Origin: Lantana camara
Lineage: Eukaryota; Streptophyta; Magnoliopsida; Lamiales; Verbenaceae
DNA: 64,000 nucleotides
Assembly (NCBI GenBank): GCA_037501455.1
Contig: CM074858.1
Span: 19,270,501-19,334,500 of the forward strand
Reading direction: 5' to 3'
This document shows, in pieces, positions 61,392 through 64,000 of this stretch. A program made the translations under genes and the position numbers. Positions within the stretch are counted from its first letter, which is position 1. Each line of letters starts with the position of its first letter. The notes below the pieces were generated by a model. It had not been told where the DNA came from. It made no database searches and saw only the letters and a list, made by a program, of their open reading frames with translations.

Positions 61392-63021
61392 TGATAACTC
61401 ACTATTTCGTCATCTTTATGATTGAGTATTGCCCCGAATTGTCCTTGGTTTGATATTATTTATAAAAGAATTGATGCTTTGTTGTTCTTATTATAGATTC
61501 GGGCTCAAAGGCAAAATTTATGCAAACTTGGTCATTTTATGAAGATATTCTCGTACCAGGGACGAACCGTGCTGGAATTATTGCCGTTGTTACTGATTTG
61601 ATGCACTTGGATGAAATTGGAAACTTTGAGGACCATGCATGCATGCGTTTAGGTATAAATTTAGAGCTGCTTCGATTCTGATTATTGGATGGCTAGTAAT
61701 TTTAGTTGTAGATGGGCCCCGTGAATCTAGCATTGGAAATTAATGTCAAAAGCCCAATTTGAATTATTGTGGGCTGCACGTGTATAGTGAATTAAGGAAA
61801 ATTGGGGCAGTTGGTTATGAATTGGATTTGCTGATTGCATATTGGTGTGGACTTGGGGCTGCATGCATATGGAATAATTGGAAAACCAAGTTGCGGGTTT
61901 CACTTTATAGACTTAGTAGTGGGCTTTCATGTTGTGGGACATTTAATTGGAATGGCCCAATTGGTCCAACTTGGAGGACAAGTAACATGTCTGAATTGCA
62001 TGAGGATTGGGAGATTTATTCCTATATATATTAGGGGGACAACAACTTTGAGGGAATGATGTAACAACTTGGTGGAGGGGACACGGAGCAACTCGAGGAG
62101 TTCTCGGAGGAAGGCTTCGGCCTTATTTTTAATTACTTCTTTCGCTTTTTAGTTTATTTATGTTAAAGAATTCTTTATTTATTTTGATGAATTTTAGTAG
62201 CTAAGTTTTTAAATTATCTAGCTAGGGATTAAGATTCGATTTGGATATTGTGAGACCTAAACGTTTTTATCATTTCATGTTTATTCAGGCATTTATCTTA
62301 TCTCCGTGTTTATTATGATTAGGTAATTTCGGGATTGTGCACGATCTCTAGGTTGTTTAATTTGCATATTGCCATTCATGATGCTTGAAGTGTATGTAAA
62401 GTTGATTGATAAATTGTGGTAAATTAGTGACAGGGTTTTAGCGATAGAATTCCTCGTTCACTAAGGGATTTAATAATCTAATTTAAATCTTACGTGTGTT
62501 ACGACTTGGTTGATTAGGGTTGGTGTTTTTATGGTTCTTAATGGTACGAATTCATTAAATCCTGTCGAGTGTCTCTAGGGGTTGTGAATTTGTTAGGGAA
62601 GATAACTGTCGAGTGTGTCTAGGTTATCCGATTAATTAAGTTAAAACGAGGTTGAGTCGAGTGTCTCTATCAACTATAGCCAATCTGTCTGAATAACTTG
62701 AATTCATCTTTGAGTAAATGATCAATATAGCAATTCGAATCGAATATCCCTGGCTAGATAATGTTTCCTCTGATTGATTTAACCATACGTGATCTTGCTT
62801 GATAATTTTAATTAGTTTTTAGTTCTTGTTATTTTATTTTAATTGCATACTTAGTTAGAATAATTCAAAACCCCCCTTTTTAATTATTGCTTTTCGTGAA
62901 TCCTTGGAATTGTTAGAAATAAATCAACCAGTCTCTGTGGATCGACCCTGTTTGCACTATACTCTGTGTTTAGTTGTTAAATAGGTATTACATTTATTTT
63001 TGACGGATTCGACACCTGTCA
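61392..63021 (+). mobile_element. Element F, 3' LTR (1630 bp)
   Basis: Collinear with 55470-57038, with scattered substitutions (a low single-digit percentage by eye). It has an extra 67-bp segment at about 61737-61803 between attgg direct repeats. It ends gacacctgtca, followed by ataat (63022-63026). The element spans 55470-63021 (7552 bp). Confidence 0.95.
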
Positions 63022-64000
63022 ATAATATTCGTCTTGAGCATCGTCGTGTGTCTTTGTGGTTTATTCTTGAGTCTGAGTCTTCTGTTTGTGTTTAGTTTGG
63101 TTCAGGTGCACCCAGAGCGGTGACAAATGAGTCGTGCAGGTTCCGGGGTAAACCGTTTGCTTTGTCTGTAGCTTTGTTTGGTACCAGGTGAGGTTAGGAT
63201 ATAGTTATACCCTATTGCAACGTGCTCGTTTTGAATGCATGCGACTTATAAGCTCTATGTATATGTAAATATGTGTGAGATACGTATTTTGTTGGTTTTG
63301 TCGTAAGTTTGAAAGTATGAACGCTATGTATGAGACTATGTATGTTTAATCTCAGTTTTGATATGATCTTGAGGTAAGAGTATGTGTGGTATGTACGTAC
63401 GGTATGATAAGTATGATACGCATGAATTATGTCTGTCTTTCTGTAGCGGGCTTAAGTTTTGTCATGCATTATACGTGATATGTTCTGCTTAGTGGGGCCC
63501 CAAATTCCGTGTAAGGGATATACCGGAACGCACCTGAGCTTAGGTTGGGGGATAGAGTCCGAGGGTTTAAGAAGCATTGAGCACTCCCCTCATCTGCTTA
63601 TGGATGGCTAGGGTCGCGCAACCCTTCCATCACACCTACCTGGTATGTATTGTTTTGTTTATTCCGTGTTTGGACTCGTAGCCGCCGAGTCTGTCCGTTT
63701 GTCATAAGTTCGTGAAACGGGGGTCGATTCCTAAATTAAGATAAAATTTGGTATACCTTTATACTAATAAAATATACTTCGATATGTGTGCTAAGTCTGC
63801 ATGAATTTGAGCTTATGCTTTGATCAGTGTGTAAGTTGAGTTTGTTTGTTCCGTTTTGAAATGTCACCCTATATCTATATTATTACGAGGATATGTTTTG
63901 GTGTGCAAAAACTAATCCCGACTTCACGAACATTTAACTTTGAACGTGCTGTGCTCTATATATATATAGGTGTGTGTGTGTGTAGTCCCTCGCTCAGTCT
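63022..64000 (+). mobile_element. LTR E, third segment, running off the window
   Basis: Resumes LTR E after F. It includes blocks seen reversed in LTRs K and C, namely caggtgaggttaggatatag (63186) and the gatggctagggtcgcgcaaccc stretch (63603), and it ends in ccctcgctcagtct, about 0.5 kb short of where such LTRs usually end. No gene is present. Confidence 0.7.

Overview
The window is nuclear plant DNA, most likely from a eudicot. It holds one convincing host gene, a TRICHOME BIREFRINGENCE-LIKE polysaccharide O-acetyltransferase, in a gene-poor, AT-rich setting packed with LTR retrotransposons. There are no bacterial-style operons, rRNA, tRNA or CRISPR features. Species cannot be set from sequence alone; the element types (long-LTR Ty3/gypsy with initiator-Met priming sites, Athila-like elements, copia, an endogenous caulimovirid) are widespread in angiosperms.

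Layout. 1-10532: a minus-strand Ty3/gypsy-type element (B) whose long right LTR (4629-10532) is split by a complete solo LTR (A, 5494-7726). A nearly identical copy of the A/B arrangement occupies 1-2564, so about 2.56 kb is repeated at an offset of 6476 bp. 10533-about 15970: a decayed minus-strand endogenous pararetrovirus (Caulimoviridae) with small 5' ORFs, coat protein, protease, reverse transcriptase, RNase H and the start of the transactivator/inclusion-body ORF. It is interrupted by a 498-bp fold-back element flanked by a 9-bp target duplication. 16398-21085: the two-exon host gene on the minus strand. 21086-24117: intergenic DNA. 24118-64000: one continuous nested stack. LTR K is cut by LTR G. 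G holds solo copia LTR H and copia element I. The left LTR of I holds the internally deleted gypsy element J, and the right LTR of I holds gypsy element C. C's LTR holds solo LTR D and a small fold-back element. C's gag is cut by LTR E. E holds copia solo LTR L and the Athila-like element F. Most boundaries rest on TG..CA-type termini, and D, F, J and the fold-back elements have visible target-site duplications.

The most unusual signal is in the long gypsy-type LTRs (A, B, C, D, E, G, J). In A, B, D, G and J especially, the mid-LTR has a cluster of 14-22 bp near-perfect palindromes. Arm sequence differs between LTRs, but a two-base centre and CG-flanked layout recur, as if palindromicity rather than sequence is conserved. 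Other points of note are an LTR-inside-LTR arrangement shared by two copies, gypsy elements that keep gag (or gag and protease) but no visible reverse transcriptase, and a two-member family of CACGGACAC-rich fold-back elements.
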